A stretch of 64,000 nucleotides of DNA from Saprospiraceae bacterium (lineage in GTDB: Bacteria > Bacteroidota > Bacteroidia > Chitinophagales > Saprospiraceae). Below, one piece after another: positions 16,600-27,100 of this stretch; the first letter of the stretch is position 1, and the number at the start of each line of letters is the position of its first letter. The stretch spans positions 1 to 64,000 of the forward strand of contig JANQHF010000054.1 of the NCBI GenBank assembly GCA_028282725.1, written 5' to 3'. Below the pieces are notes generated by a model, which worked only from the letters and a program-made list of their open reading frames with translations, was not told where the DNA came from and made no database searches. The position numbers and the translations under genes were made by a program.

Positions 16600-19500
16600 T
16601 TATTTCAGATTGCTCTTGATAGATTCCAATTCAGTTTCTGCCTGCGTCAATCCTGTCCGATGTGTATTCGTTATTTGCTTGCCATCCCACAGGTTATTGT
16701 AAATTCTTCGAATACGCTGTAACAAGCCCGGATGATGGTATTGGAAACGTTTCCTCCTGGTTTGGTCTCCAGCAATCACATATTGCAGCTCATTTAATCG
16801 AATCCGTTCTTCTTCAATTTTTTCTATAGCCCCACTATTTCCACTCAAGACGGCCAGGTCCTTTTGGGTCGATAGTTCTTCCAATTTGCGTTTCACTTCA
16901 TCTCGCAAAGACATGACGGAGACCAATGCCCTTGTTGCTCTTTTTCTGAATGAATCGTAGTCATCTGAAGGCACCTCATCGGAAAGTTGCAGATAGTTGA
17001 GTTGAAATGACTGTTGATCGGATAGGATAGTGGTTTCACCATTTTGTGTTAAAAAAAGTTGAGCGGTGAAAGTGCCGGATAAAACGGGTGGCACGGTCCC
17101 TTTGATCTTGCCATCATCAGAATAGATTGTAGTGGTCAGATTCATCTCTATCCGATGAAAGCCTTTCTTATTCGGAACAGGAATTTTTGAAACAATGTTG
17201 CCCTGATCATTTGTAACCAAAACGTACAGTAGTGGATCTTCCTCCCAATCTTCCTTCTTCAGTGATTCATATCCGGGATATGAAATGATGCCTGTTTTTT
17301 CACTTGCTTTTCGCTTCTGTTTCGCGGTCAGAACTCTTTCATGTACATATATATTGAGCACAGGACCATTCGGAGGATTGGGTGCGGTATAATAGTTATT
17401 GCCAAAAACGCCCTTGTCACTGTACCCTTTATCACCTTTTGCCACGAAAAACCATGAGTCCTCGATGGAAAACAGGACGCTTTCTGTTGAGTCCGCATCA
17501 TCCATTGATCTCAAAAATGAATAATCATCCAGAATCCAGAACCCTCTGCCAAAGGTGGCGCATACAAGGTCATTTTCCCGCTGTTGAATCTCGAGGTCTC
17601 TTACCGGGATTGTAGGAAGTTTTTTCATCTGCCACCAATGGTCACCTCCATCAACAGATGCAAACAATCCAAATTCTGTCCCTGCAAAAAGGAGATTCGG
17701 GTCCTCGTGATCCTCGACAATCGTCCAACAAGCATGAGGGAGATCCATTCCGGTATTGATCTGTTCCCAGGAACGACCCAAATCCGAAGACTTCAGGACA
17801 TAAGGTGAAAAATCTCCTTCCTTGTGATTATTGAATACGGCATATAAAACCTGCTCGTCATGATTCGATGTAATGACATCAGCTACATATGCCTTGTCGG
17901 GTACTCCCGGAAAGTCGTTGATCTTTCTCCAATTGGCTCCGGCATCCTCGGTAACCTGAATCAAACCATCATCGGTACCTACGACGATCAGACCTTCCAC
18001 AATTGATGATTCCGCCAGGCTGACGATTGTGCCATAAGGAGATGTAAAAACATTCTTCCATACGGCTTCCGGCGGCCAGATCTTGCCCATGACCTCCCTT
18101 TGATTGCGGTCTTCTCCACGACTCAAATCGTCACTAATGGCTGTCCAGGTATCCCCGCGATCATCACTTCTGAATAATTTTTGGGCTGCATAGTACAATC
18201 TTTTTGAATTGTACGGACTGATGATCAACGGACTATCCCAGTGCCACCGCAAAGGGTCTTCATTTTGATCTACCTGCGGTTGTAGTTCGGTTCGTTGACC
18301 GGTAGAGCGATCATAACGTACTATTCCTGCATATTGATACTGGCAGTATACCGTATTGGGGTCATCCGGATCAATCCTGGCCTGGAAGCCGTCTCCTCCA
18401 AGAGCAAGCTTCCAATCAGCGTTCGTAATTCCCTGACGGGAAAGCGTGCGATTGGGAGCATACAGGGTTGAATTATCCTGGGTCCCGCCATAGACGTGAT
18501 AAAATGGAAGATCATTATCGATTCCAACCCGATAAAATTGAGTGATGGGTAAATTATCGTGGTATTTCCATGTGTTTCCACGGTCCCAGCTTTCGTAGAT
18601 ACCTCCGTCACACCCGACCATGAGATAATCTTCATCCTCAGGATCAAATAACAGGGAATGATTGTCGACGTGTTTGAATCGTGAATTCAGACGCTCAAAG
18701 TTTTCTCCTCCGTCAATTGTATAGTGTATAAAGACGTCCATGACATAGACGTGATCATATCGGTGAGGATCACAATAGATTTCACCGTAATACTGTGGAT
18801 CCACAATCGAATAATCACTGGTCTTCTTCCAGGACATTCCATGATCTTCGGATCGATAAAAACCACTGGTTTGTTCTTCCCCGGATATGTGGGCATACAC
18901 AACGTTTGTCTTTTGGGGAGAAACAGCAAGTGCTATTCGTCCAAGGTTTCCTCTCGGCAATCCTTTATTCGTCAATGACCACGTCTTCCCATTATCGGAG
19001 CTTTTGTATATGCGTGACTCCGGACCACCTGCTACCAGGATACCTACGTGCCTGCGACGTTGATAGGTCGATGCATACATAACATCAGGATTATTCGGAT
19101 CGACAGCGAGGTCTGCGGCTCCGGTATTCGGGCTGATCTCCAATGTTTGATTCCAGGTCTTTCCTCCATCCGAACTTCTAAAGATCCCACGGTCTCCACC
19201 TTCTTTCCATAGAGGACCCTGGGCAGCCACGATGATAACATCAGAATTGCGTGGATCTACATGAATCTTTCCTATATGTTCGGAGTTTTTCAGGCCCATG
19301 TTGGTCCAGGTCTTTCCTCCATCCGAACTTTTGTAAATACCATCTCCCCATCCCACACTTCTTTGGCTTTGATTCTCACCTGTACCTAGCCAGATAACGA
19401 AGGAATTCTGTGGATCCAGGGTTATGCAACCTGTTGAATAAGAGCCGTAATGATCAAAAATAGGTTTCCAGGTGGTTCCATTATTGGTTGTTTTCCAAAC

Positions 19501-19707
19501 GTTACTGGAAGCGGTTGCCACATACCATGTGCTCGGCTTGCCCGGATCTTTTACTATATCAGATATGCGACCGGTCATGAAGGCAGGACCGATGTTGCGC
19601 AACTCGATTGACGAAATAATTTCTTTTTCGATTTGTGGGAATAAATCGATTGAGCAATAAAGAATAAAGAGAATAACAGCTGTGTATTTGATTGTGTAGT
19701 TCTTCAT
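16600..19707 (-). CDS. Secreted sortilin/BNR-type beta-propeller protein
   Basis: 1035 residues with an N-terminal signal peptide (about 1-25). Residues about 30-720 carry many BNR/Asp-box repeats (SSDGGKTW, SSDNGKTW, SEDHGMSWKK, SDDRGDTWTA, SVDGGDHWW), as in Vps10/sortilin and sialidase-like propellers. The C-terminal part (about 800-1035) has a beta-sandwich-like stretch and a final helical region. Such exported proteins are abundant in Bacteroidota; no catalytic function has been fixed for this subfamily, and the usual label glycosyl hydrolase is not supported by visible active-site residues. No gene lies close upstream, where only repeats occur. Confidence 0.85.
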   Translation of the reverse strand: MKNYTIKYTAVILFILYCSIDLFPQIEKEIISSIELRNIGPAFMTGRISDIVKDPGKPSTWYVATASSNVWKTTNNGTTWKPIFDHYGSYSTGCITLDPQNSFVIWLGTGENQSQRSVGWGDGIYKSSDGGKTWTNMGLKNSEHIGKIHVDPRNSDVIIVAAQGPLWKEGGDRGIFRSSDGGKTWNQTLEISPNTGAADLAVDPNNPDVMYASTYQRRRHVGILVAGGPESRIYKSSDNGKTWSLTNKGLPRGNLGRIALAVSPQKTNVVYAHISGEEQTSGFYRSEDHGMSWKKTSDYSIVDPQYYGEIYCDPHRYDHVYVMDVFIHYTIDGGENFERLNSRFKHVDNHSLLFDPEDEDYLMVGCDGGIYESWDRGNTWKYHDNLPITQFYRVGIDNDLPFYHVYGGTQDNSTLYAPNRTLSRQGITNADWKLALGGDGFQARIDPDDPNTVYCQYQYAGIVRYDRSTGQRTELQPQVDQNEDPLRWHWDSPLIISPYNSKRLYYAAQKLFRSDDRGDTWTAISDDLSRGEDRNQREVMGKIWPPEAVWKNVFTSPYGTIVSLAESSIVEGLIVVGTDDGLIQVTEDAGANWRKINDFPGVPDKAYVADVITSNHDEQVLYAVFNNHKEGDFSPYVLKSSDLGRSWEQINTGMDLPHACWTIVEDHEDPNLLFAGTEFGLFASVDGGDHWWQMKKLPTIPVRDLEIQQRENDLVCATFGRGFWILDDYSFLRSMDDADSTESVLFSIEDSWFFVAKGDKGYSDKGVFGNNYYTAPNPPNGPVLNIYVHERVLTAKQKRKASEKTGIISYPGYESLKKEDWEEDPLLYVLVTNDQGNIVSKIPVPNKKGFHRIEMNLTTTIYSDDGKIKGTVPPVLSGTFTAQLFLTQNGETTILSDQQSFQLNYLQLSDEVPSDDYDSFRKRATRALVSVMSLRDEVKRKLEELSTQKDLAVLSGNSGAIEKIEEERIRLNELQYVIAGDQTRRKRFQYHHPGLLQRIRRIYNNLWDGKQITNTHRTGLTQAETELESIKSNLK

Positions 19708-19789
19708 GTTGATCTTCTTAACTCATTAAAAATAGAGAATTGAATGAGAAGAATGATCACACAACCGGATAGTGTCAGTGTTATTAAAT

Positions 19790-19905
19790 CTCAGCGCTCA
19801 TTGCGGTATTTGTAGAGTGAAGGATTTAACCGCAGAGTGCGCGAAGTGATTCGCAAAGGACGCAAGGGATTTTTTATGGTGTCTTGGCGATCTTGGCGGT
19901 TCAGA
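19790..19905. repeat. Dispersed copy of the 92-bp repeat family
   Basis: The run GAAGGATTTAACCGC and the following CGCAAAGGACGCAAGG-type sequence match the tandem array at 20497-20795. This copy has diverged and flanks the GxxExxY gene on its other side. Confidence 0.7.
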
Positions 19906-19940
19906 AAAGAGAGAACCTTACTCCTAAATATGCGGATTGA

Positions 19941-20318
19941 CTAAAGATTATTTACTACTCGTTTTATTCCGTTTTTGATTAAAGCAACATTAAAATTTAT
20001 AAGTAGACCAAGTTTGCAATCAGATAGCTTTAGATACGTCAAAATCTGAGCAAGGTGTACATTATTTAGAGCTTCGACAGATTTTATTTCTATAAGTACC
20101 TTATTTTCTACTAGGATATCTACACGGTAACCTATTTCTAAACAAACATCTTTATAGACCAGTGGTAATGGATGTTGTTTGTAAATATACAAACCGGATT
20201 GTCTCAATTCATAGGCCAAACACTCTTCATATGTGCTTTCAAGCAATCCTGGTCCGAGCTCTCGATGAACTCTAAGTACTACGTCGACTATGATCTTTGA
20301 AATTTGGTTTTCGGTCAC
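19941..20318 (-). CDS. GxxExxY family protein
   Basis: 125 residues if started at GTG 20318 (MTENQISKIIV, the usual family start); an in-frame TTG at 20330 is less likely. The defining motif is GPGLLESTY (G28, E31, Y34 counting from the longer start). YRVDILVENKVLIEIKSVE follows, with the D...E.K pattern seen in PD-(D/E)XK nucleases, and this family is regarded as nuclease-related, though activity is unproven. It lies between two copies of a dispersed repeat family and is AT-rich, as if inserted as a unit. It is not obviously linked to the efflux operon. Confidence 0.85.
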   Translation of the reverse strand: MTENQISKIIVDVVLRVHRELGPGLLESTYEECLAYELRQSGLYIYKQHPLPLVYKDVCLEIGYRVDILVENKVLIEIKSVEALNNVHLAQILTYLKLSDCKLGLLINFNVALIKNGIKRVVNNL

Positions 20319-20496
20319 GTAAAAATTCAAAATTTTTTGAAAAATCTTATTTCAGTGGAATTTCATTACTTACCGTAAATTACAATTTGGCAATTATATT
20401 AAAGATCAAAATATCAACCATAGTTGACCAAATACTGCCAGATTCATTACTAGAATGGAATATAGGATTCTAAATATTGTACTTAACGGTATTATT

Positions 20497-20795
20497 TAAC
20501 CGCAAAGAACACAGAGTGCCTCGCGAAGTGCGCAGAGTATAAATAGTTCACCTTAGTGCTCATTACGGTATTTGTTGAGTGAAGGATTTAACCGCAAAGA
20601 ACGCAGAGTGCTTTGCAAAGGGCGCAGAGTATAAATAGTTCACCTTAGTGCTCATTACGGTATTTGTTGAGCGAAGGATTTAACCGCGAAGTGCGCAAAG
20701 TAATTCGCAAGGGACGCAAAGAGGTTTAATGGTGTCTTAGTGCTCATTGCGGTATTTGTTGAGTGAAGGATTTAACCGCAAAGGACGCAGAGTAT
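20497..20795. repeat. Tandem array, exact 92-bp period, about 3.3 units
   Basis: Unit starts marked by TAACCGC fall at 20497, 20589, 20681 and 20773, exactly 92 bp apart; the fourth unit is cut after about 23 bp. Each unit contains CGCAAAG-like and CGCAGAG-like short repeats and a TTAGTGCTCATT-CGGTATTTGTTGAG block. No open frame spans it. It occupies the gap between the GxxExxY gene and the efflux adaptor gene. Confidence 0.85.
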
Positions 20796-20811
20796 AATGT
20801 TGATCTCAGTT

Positions 20812-22557
20812 TTAGAGATTAGAAACTGAGATGGTTTCTTTTACAGAACCGCATTTGTGCATTTTATCGCCAAAATATGGATTGCTGATCTCAGGCACAT
20901 CACTGATCCAGTCTGCACCATCATTATTAAATGCCATGGGGCAATGTTGAATATAAAACGTTACTTCGGCGATTCCGTATACTTTCAACGAATTGATCAA
21001 AGCTTTGGATAGAAAATCAAATTGCTTTCTCTGCTCTTCGATGTCACCTGCATTTTCAATAAGTCTTCCGTGATTGATCATTGCATTCATTTGTTCTATC
21101 CAATAATCGTGGGATTCACCTGAGAGTAAGTTCATTTCAAATTTGGAAATTACGTTCAGGAATGCAGTAACCTCTTTTGTTGCTTTGATAGCGTCGGTCT
21201 CAACAAAGGCATTTTTCAACAGTAAGTATTGATTTGTCAAATCTTCCAACTGCTGCTTAAACTCCATTGGTGCAACTTCTCTAAAGTTGGGTAATTTGAA
21301 ATCCTCGGATTTTCGAATCGAGACATTCTTGTTCATCATGCTCATGTTATTATTGAGCTGGGCAGCAGCATCGATTGCAAACGCGCCATTCGTAATAACG
21401 ATTTCACCATTTTGAAGTCCTGAAGAAACGATAGTGGTGTTTCCTGATTCTTCTCCTATTTGGATTTCCCTGAATTGGTAAGTTGGAATTTCTTCCTCTG
21501 GCAACTGTACATACACAACTGACTTCTTTCCTGTCCAAAGCACAGCCGATGAAGGAATTGATATAGTGCCCGTTGCGTTAGTAACAGGCGCGTGTTGGAT
21601 TTCACCTTCTAACAACATACCAGGCTTCAAAACACCACCTGGATTTGAATATTCTGCCCGTACAATAGCAGTCCTGGAAGATGGATCTAAGAGCGGCTCT
21701 ATGTAAGATATCCGGGCATTGAATTTTTGCTCACCAAGAGATGGAGTTGAAAATTTAATTCTTTGTCCGATCCTAATATTTTTAAGATCGGATTCAAACA
21801 CATTAAATAAAAGCCAAAGTTTGCTGATCTGTCCAATCGTATACATCGTCTGGCCTTGTCGCAGATAGTCTCCGAGTGCAACATTTCTTTTTAAAATATA
21901 CCCACTATGGTCGGCAAATATATCTATCGTTTCTATAGGTTTCCTGGAAGTTAGAATGTCTTGAATTTGTTCATCTGTAATATTCCAATTCTTTAATTTT
22001 TGAATACTGGCATCGGTTATACCGTTGACCTTATTTTCAAATTCTGAAGCTGTAATCAACTCCTGAGATGCGGACAATAACTCTGTCGAATAGATTTTGG
22101 CAATTTTTTGACCCTTGGTGACATATTCACCTTCAAACGTTACATTTATCTCTTCAATTCTTCCATCAATATGTGCGCTTTGAGAATGAATCGACCGTTC
22201 ATCCAGCTCAATCGTTCCATCCACCCGGATAGAGCTCTGCCCATCTCCATTATTTACGATGCCTCCGACAACCGTTGTTTCCACTTGTGCCAGCTTGACA
22301 GCGTCTAAGGACATTTGTAAGATGGTCGGATTGTTATTTTCGGAATTACTAATTAAAGGAACCAGGTCCATTTCACAGATCGGACAAAGGCCCGCTTCAT
22401 TTTGTCTGATTTGAGGATGCATGGAGCATGTCCAGATTTCTTCGGATGAAGTACTGATTGGTTGATGTGCTGATGGATTGGATGTCCATTTAAATAATAG
22501 AAAGCCGACTAGAATTCCAATAGTGAGAGTCGGTATAATGATTTTTATATTTTTCAT
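20812..22557 (-). CDS. CusB-type periplasmic adaptor of heavy-metal RND efflux
   Basis: 581 residues. N-terminal membrane anchor (about 5-25), then a heavy-metal-binding domain (WTCSMHPQI and GLCPICEMDLVPL, about 42-68), the lipoyl/hairpin and beta-barrel core of membrane-fusion proteins (about 110-420), and a C-terminal DUF3347-like domain (about 435-580) with a final HCPMAF and HKCG that may bind metal. The combination points to Cu(I)/Ag(I). It is the last gene of the operon read leftwards from 27846 and overlaps the four-helix-bundle gene by 4 nt. Confidence 0.88.
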   Translation of the reverse strand: MKNIKIIIPTLTIGILVGFLLFKWTSNPSAHQPISTSSEEIWTCSMHPQIRQNEAGLCPICEMDLVPLISNSENNNPTILQMSLDAVKLAQVETTVVGGIVNNGDGQSSIRVDGTIELDERSIHSQSAHIDGRIEEINVTFEGEYVTKGQKIAKIYSTELLSASQELITASEFENKVNGITDASIQKLKNWNITDEQIQDILTSRKPIETIDIFADHSGYILKRNVALGDYLRQGQTMYTIGQISKLWLLFNVFESDLKNIRIGQRIKFSTPSLGEQKFNARISYIEPLLDPSSRTAIVRAEYSNPGGVLKPGMLLEGEIQHAPVTNATGTISIPSSAVLWTGKKSVVYVQLPEEEIPTYQFREIQIGEESGNTTIVSSGLQNGEIVITNGAFAIDAAAQLNNNMSMMNKNVSIRKSEDFKLPNFREVAPMEFKQQLEDLTNQYLLLKNAFVETDAIKATKEVTAFLNVISKFEMNLLSGESHDYWIEQMNAMINHGRLIENAGDIEEQRKQFDFLSKALINSLKVYGIAEVTFYIQHCPMAFNNDGADWISDVPEISNPYFGDKMHKCGSVKETISVSNL

Positions 22558-22904
22558 TTTCTGTTCTTTCTTGTTCTACTAATGATGGCGGATAACAGTT
22601 TAGCAGTAGATAATCTCAGTTCAAAGAGCTCATTTGGAGGATCAGGATAAGACTCCGAATGTTTATATAGATCTAACCAATATTCTACCTCTTCAGCTTC
22701 TTTTGCGCTTATCTTAAGTTTATGGATAAAGTCAGCCCTACTTTCAGCAGATTGAGCTTCTCTTGCATTTGCACCAATTGAAGTTCCTGATCTTAATAGC
22801 TGTTTAGAGATCACATACTTATTCTGACTTTCAAGTTTTTCACAGAATGCTATAATTTCCAATGCTAGCTTGAATGTAACTTTTAGTAATTCGTTTTCTC
22901 TCAT
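22554..22904 (-). CDS. Four-helix-bundle protein (23S rRNA intervening-sequence type)
   Basis: 116 residues from ATG at 22904; the in-frame TTG at 22925 is not preferred. The pattern matches the small four-helix-bundle family first seen in 23S rRNA intervening sequences: KQLLRSGTSIGANAREAQSAESRADFIHKL... with the GTSIGAN and E-A-x-S-x-x-E-F motif. It sits inside a metal-efflux operon between the TolC-like and adaptor genes and ends in an ATGA overlap with the adaptor. It has no known role in efflux and looks like an inserted accessory gene. Function is unknown. Confidence 0.85.
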   Translation of the reverse strand: MRENELLKVTFKLALEIIAFCEKLESQNKYVISKQLLRSGTSIGANAREAQSAESRADFIHKLKISAKEAEEVEYWLDLYKHSESYPDPPNELFELRLSTAKLLSAIISRTRKNRK

Positions 22905-22930
22905 AATGCTTGAATCAAAAATCAAAAAAT

Positions 22931-22948
22931 CAGCACATTAGCACATTA
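22931..22948. repeat. Short direct repeat CAGCACATTAGCACATTA
   Basis: AGCACATTA is repeated back to back between the TolC-like gene and the four-helix-bundle gene, beside an A-rich tract. It may mark the edge of an insertion. Confidence 0.4.
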
Positions 22949-22954
22949 ATAAGG

Positions 22955-24181
22955 TTATTCAAATTTTTTGAGGATCGTTTTTTTTAATTCTTTTTCAAAC
23001 CGAGCCTTCTCTATGATGAGATCGTAATCGATCATTTCCATTTCCAATCTCAATAATTCTTCAAACTTTGCACCCTCACTGCTATATTCTGTACGCATCA
23101 GTTTTAGGGCTTCTTCTGTAATCGTTTTTAGATCTGTTAATTTTTCAATTTCCATATCAGCGTATTCAATTTTAGAAACCGCCTCTTCAATTTCCGCCAT
23201 GTATTGCTCAATCAATTCTCTTTTTTGTTCAACAATGGCGTCTTGTTTCACTTTTTCTTCCTGCCTCTTGGCATCAAATCTTCCTTTGTGGAGGGGAATG
23301 GTAATTGTACCCATAGGCATCAATATATCACGTCCGTTTCCTGATATATCAATACCGTCTCTTTTATCGATCCATGCATACTCTAGTCCTACACCAATTT
23401 TTGGCTTGCTTTCGAGATGAGTCAATTCAATTGCTTTATTTGAGGCATTGATCTGGTTTTTAAGAATTTGAAATTCAGGGCGACTGTTCTTAGCAAATGA
23501 TATTATTGAATCCTTATTGTTAACATCAAGGGGATCAAGTTCGATATCTATATTTTCAAGAAGAGTCCTTCCTGACCACCTGTTAATCATAATTGTTGGT
23601 GCTTCCTTTTGTTTTTCAATTAAATCCAAATCAGATTCAATAGTTTCTCTTTGTCTTTGAATAAGAAGTACATTACTCAATTTCCCTTTCCCGCTTCTCA
23701 ATGATGATTTGGCTAATTCTTCTAAAGTGTCTAGTATTTCTAATTTACCCCTAAGAATATTTCTCTTCCTTTCAAGATACTGTAGCGTCACATATGCTGA
23801 CCTTATATTGAAGGCAATGTCAATTGCCTTTACTTCGTCCATATATGCATAGACTTCTGCTTGAGAAAGGGCAAGGTCTTTTCTTGCATTCAATAGACCT
23901 TTCCAGGGGATTTGCTGCGAAGCACCTATTTTGAATCTTTGTGCCCCAAGACGTGTTTCTACTGGAAGCAAACCCAGACCCAGCTTCACGCTAGGATCGG
24001 GATAATTATCTACCTGTTCTGCCTTTAGCTGAGCTGAACTATAGTTTAGTTTAATGGCTCTCAGTCCGGGATTGTTATCTTGAGCCATTTGAATAAACTC
24101 TTCTGCAGACTGACCAATACATGGATCACTGAACAATGAACAATTCGCGATCATAGCAAGTAGGAACAATTTTAATTTCAT
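22955..24181 (-). CDS. TolC/CusC-type outer-membrane efflux channel
   Basis: 408 residues. Signal peptide about 1-23 (FLLAMIANCSLFSDPCIGQ), then two rounds of long helical hairpins typical of TolC proteins (about 60-200 and 240-400), including NARKDLALSQAEVYAYMDEV and YTLQ-like segments. It would form the outer-membrane exit for the pump at 24178. Its ATGA overlap with the pump gene shows co-translation. It is somewhat short for the family, as is common in Bacteroidota CusC proteins. Confidence 0.85.
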   Translation of the reverse strand: MKLKLFLLAMIANCSLFSDPCIGQSAEEFIQMAQDNNPGLRAIKLNYSSAQLKAEQVDNYPDPSVKLGLGLLPVETRLGAQRFKIGASQQIPWKGLLNARKDLALSQAEVYAYMDEVKAIDIAFNIRSAYVTLQYLERKRNILRGKLEILDTLEELAKSSLRSGKGKLSNVLLIQRQRETIESDLDLIEKQKEAPTIMINRWSGRTLLENIDIELDPLDVNNKDSIISFAKNSRPEFQILKNQINASNKAIELTHLESKPKIGVGLEYAWIDKRDGIDISGNGRDILMPMGTITIPLHKGRFDAKRQEEKVKQDAIVEQKRELIEQYMAEIEEAVSKIEYADMEIEKLTDLKTITEEALKLMRTEYSSEGAKFEELLRLEMEMIDYDLIIEKARFEKELKKTILKKFE

Positions 24182-27100
24182 GATTGGACTTTTCTAAGTT
24201 TAAACTGTAATTCCTTCCACAGGCAGAACAGTACTGGTACTGTAAACATGGTTATCATTTGAAGTGTCATACCTCCAAATGAAGGGATGGCCATTGGCAC
24301 CATAATATCTGCTCCTCTTCCGGTTGAAGTCAAAATGGGTAATAATGCAAGTAGAGTGGTGGCAGTTGTCATCATTGCCGGTCGTACTCTCCTTAGTCCA
24401 CCTTCAACGACCGCATTCCTAATTGTACTGATGGAATCCGGAGCATTTCTTTTAAAACTATCTCTGAGAAATGTTGCCACTAATACGCCGTCATCGGTGG
24501 CAATACCAAACAGGGCAAGGAATCCTACCCAAACAGCGACACTAAGATTGATCGGATCAATCTGAAACAGATCTCTCATATTCGTTCCAAAGACATTGAA
24601 ATCCATAAACCCGGGATTACCATAAAGACCGATCATAATAAAGCCTCCTGCAAAGGCAACAAAAACCCCGGAGAAGACCATCAGGGATATAATGGCAGAG
24701 CGAAACTGCAAATACAAAATGATGAAAATCAAACCTAAAGCTATAGGCAGAACAATGGTTAATCTCTTATTGGCCCTGACTTGTTGTTGGTAGTTTCCTG
24801 CAAAATGATAATTTACTCCGGCCGGAATGACTAATTCGCTGCGATCGATCAATTCCTGAAGATGCCTTTGCGCATTGTCGACCACTTCGACTTCGGAATA
24901 GCCATCTTCCTTATCAAATAATACGTAGCCTACAAGAAAGCCATCTTCACTTTTGATAGCCTGCGGTCCCTGTTCATATCTGATATCTACGACTTCGCCA
25001 AGTGGAATTTGCTCTTTCGTTGATGTTTGAAGGTATATATCCCTGATAGCCTGAAGGCTGCTCCGTTGTTCAAGAGGATATCGTACCCTGATTGGGTAGC
25101 GCTCACGACCTTCAACCGTAGTCGTCATATTCATTCCTCCTATAGTAGCCTGAATTTGTTGTTGTACCTCTTCAACCTTCAAGCCGTACCTGCTGATTTT
25201 AGCTCTGTCTATGTCAATCAATAAGTAAGGTTTTCCAACGATTCTTTCTGCAAATACTGCGGCATCTTTAACGCCCTCCACATCTTTCAGGTGACCCTCA
25301 AGATCCAGACCTGTTTTTTCTATGACGCGGAGATCCAGACCTTTGACTTTGATCCCCATTGGAGCCCTCATCCCGGTCTGTAGCATGATCAACCTGGTTT
25401 CGATCGGTTGAAGCTTCGGCGCAGAGGTGACCCCCGGGAAATTGGTCACACGTACAATCTCGTCCCAGATGTCATCCGGTGATTGAATTTCGTCCCGCCA
25501 TTGTCTGAAGTAGCGACCATTACGGTCGGGAATCAATTCGCCCAATTCGTCAGTTAGATAATCTCCTTTTTCAAACTTATAGCGAATCCTGCGACCCTTT
25601 TCATCTGTCTTATATTCCGGCTTATAAGCGATCACGTTTTCGTACATAGACATCGGTGCGGGGTCGAGAGCACTGTTTACTCTTCCCGCCTTCCCGACAA
25701 CCATTTCTACCTCTGGAATAGCAGTGACCGCCATATCCAGCAGTCTTAGATTTTTCAGATTTTCTGCCATACCACTATGCGGCATCGACGTAGGCATCAA
25801 TAAGAAGGACCCTTCGTTCAACGAAGGCATGAATTCCTCCCCGGTACTTATGAATACCTGGAACCCGCTATAAAGAATAAAGGAGACAAGTAGCAGGAAG
25901 AGGATTTTTACCTTGAGTAAGAACCTCAAAATGGACTCGTAATACCTGATGATCAACCAGAAAAAAAGGAGAAGCGATGAGATAATTAGAATTACAAAAA
26001 TACTATTGATCACCAAAGACTGATTTACTCCCAGGGGCATCCAGATCCTGGTCAGGAATACAGCTACGAAAAGAGCATAAACGATATTTGACACGATCAA
26101 AAAACTCTTACTGGCCCTCGAAAAATATTTATCAACGCCCCATTGAAGGAGTGAAACTCCACTGATCAGGGAAATGATCAGGATGAGAGGTTGTCGAAAA
26201 AGATAACCTGCGGATAAAGAGCCCACGAATGCCAAAAGATTGACCAGCATTCCTACCCGCTTTTTATTCAACTTGATGTTGAATAAACTATGTGCAAGGG
26301 GTGGTATAAAACTGAGTGCAACAATGACTGCAGCAATCAATGCGAATGTTTTTGTATATGCCAGGGGCCTGAATAATTTGCCTTCGGCAGCTTCCATGGC
26401 GAAGACAGGCAGAAAACTGATGACCGTCGTAGCAACAGCTGTCACCACAGCCGAACCCACTTCATTGGTTGCTTCCAGGACCGTTGTAAAAAGAGATTCT
26501 CTCCCTCCCATTTTTTCTTTGCGATCCACAATGCTCTCGGTCAGGACAATGCCCATATCGACCATGGTGCCTATTGCAATGGCAATACCGGAAAGCGCTA
26601 CGATGTTTGCATCTACTCCAAAGTATTTCATGGCTATAAAGCACATTAAAACTGCAACAGGCAAGGTGCCTGCCACAAGCAGGGAAGATTTCAGATTGAA
26701 CAACAAAAGAATGATGACGATACCGGTGATCAGGACTTCAAGGGTTAAAGCTTCCTGCAGTGTGCCGATGGTTTCATTGATTAGCTGTGTCCGATCATAA
26801 AATGGGACGATGGTAACCTGCGAAATAGTTCCATCATCGAGCTCCTTCGAAGGTAATCCCGCACCGATTTCCCGGATCTTTTGCTTGACATTCTCAATGA
26901 CTTCCAAAGGATTGGCTCCGTACCGGGCAACGACAACACCACCCACTGCCTCGGCACCTGATTTGTCCAGGATACCCCGCCTGGAGGCAGGTCCGAGATA
27001 TACTCTTGCGACATCTTTAATCTTTATGGGAATACTATTTCTCGTCACGATGACACTTTCCCTGATATCATCAATGGATTTCACGTATCCGAGCCCACGC

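Noticed and set aside
18321..18647. 108-codon minus-strand frame within the sortilin-like gene
   Set aside because: Out-of-frame reading of a long gene with clear repeats; no independent start or domain.
20497..20795. CRISPR array
   Set aside because: The repeats are back to back with a 92-bp period and no unique spacers; no cas gene is present.
26240..26800. 186-codon plus-strand frame inside the efflux pump gene
   Set aside because: It is antisense to a well-supported RND gene whose motifs are intact on the other strand.
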